In this document: positions 63,899 to 64,000 of the stretch, in pieces
How the letters are laid out: every line of letters begins with the position of its first letter
Numbering within the stretch: the first letter of the stretch is position 1
Source of the DNA: Trogon surrucura
Lineage: Eukaryota > Chordata > Aves > Trogoniformes > Trogonidae
Direction of reading: 5' to 3'
Length of the DNA: 64,000 nt
Assembly: GCA_020746105.1 (NCBI GenBank)
Contig: CM036622.1
Span: forward strand, 16,655,487-16,719,486
The notes under the pieces: model-generated
The model's database searches: none
What the model saw: only the letters and a program-made list of their open reading frames with translations
Told to the model about the DNA's origin: nothing
Position numbers and translations under genes: made by a program

Positions 63899-64000
63899 TT
63901 GACTATGCATACCACTCTTTATCTTATTTCACAGTAGTTCAGCACTGTGACTGATTTTTATGTATCCAGTGTAAAATGAGATTTGTGTAGTTGGCAGTAT

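Larger units (their letters stand above)
58790..64000 (-). other. NGLY1 intron (partial)
   Basis: More than 5.2 kb without a further NGLY1 exon: the preceding catalytic-core exon (with DVTWRYSC in human, as recalled) was not found. It contains the CHCHD7-like copy (63361-63603) and a TA/CA microsatellite (about 63851-63898). The rest shows no gene. Confidence 0.7.

Overview
This window is vertebrate nuclear DNA from a bird. The interspersed repeats are almost all CR1 LINE fragments with typical avian 3' tails (ATTCTGTG/ATTCTATG octamer repeats). Two vertebrate genes can be read exon by exon, both on the minus strand, in the same order and orientation as I recall for human 3p24 (TOP2B, then NGLY1 upstream). 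The species cannot be fixed from the sequence alone.

Positions 1-34,977 hold the 5' part of TOP2B (DNA topoisomerase II beta). Eight coding exons encode the first 346 residues: the variable N-terminus, most of the GHKL ATPase domain and the start of the transducer. The gene continues to the left, beyond base 1. Exon 1 lies in a CpG island (about 34,880-36,500) that contains the promoter. Intron 1 is 21.7 kb and carries most of the CR1 insertions. Three details of the gene stand out: a 15-glycine run in exon 1, a GC-AG intron after exon 5, and a nested acceptor in exon 2 matching the human beta-1/beta-2 isoform choice.

Positions about 36,500-52,900 are AT-rich intergenic DNA between the TOP2B promoter and the 3' end of NGLY1. 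I see no gene there. Two GC-richer islands remain unclassified.

Positions 52,945-58,789 hold the last four coding exons of NGLY1 (cytosolic peptide:N-glycanase), covering the C-terminal sugar-binding PAW domain. Its penultimate-to-last introns contain CR1 fragments and a roughly 1.1 kb retroviral solo LTR lying antisense to the gene. The rest of NGLY1 lies to the right of the window.

At 63,361-63,603, inside an NGLY1 intron, is an uninterrupted, intronless CHCHD7-like reading frame with both CX9C motifs but no in-frame start codon. It is most likely a retrocopy. Retrocopies are uncommon in birds, so this is the most notable item. The two genes do not form a pathway; one handles DNA topology and the other deglycosylates misfolded glycoproteins. 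No operon, CRISPR array or other prokaryotic system is present.
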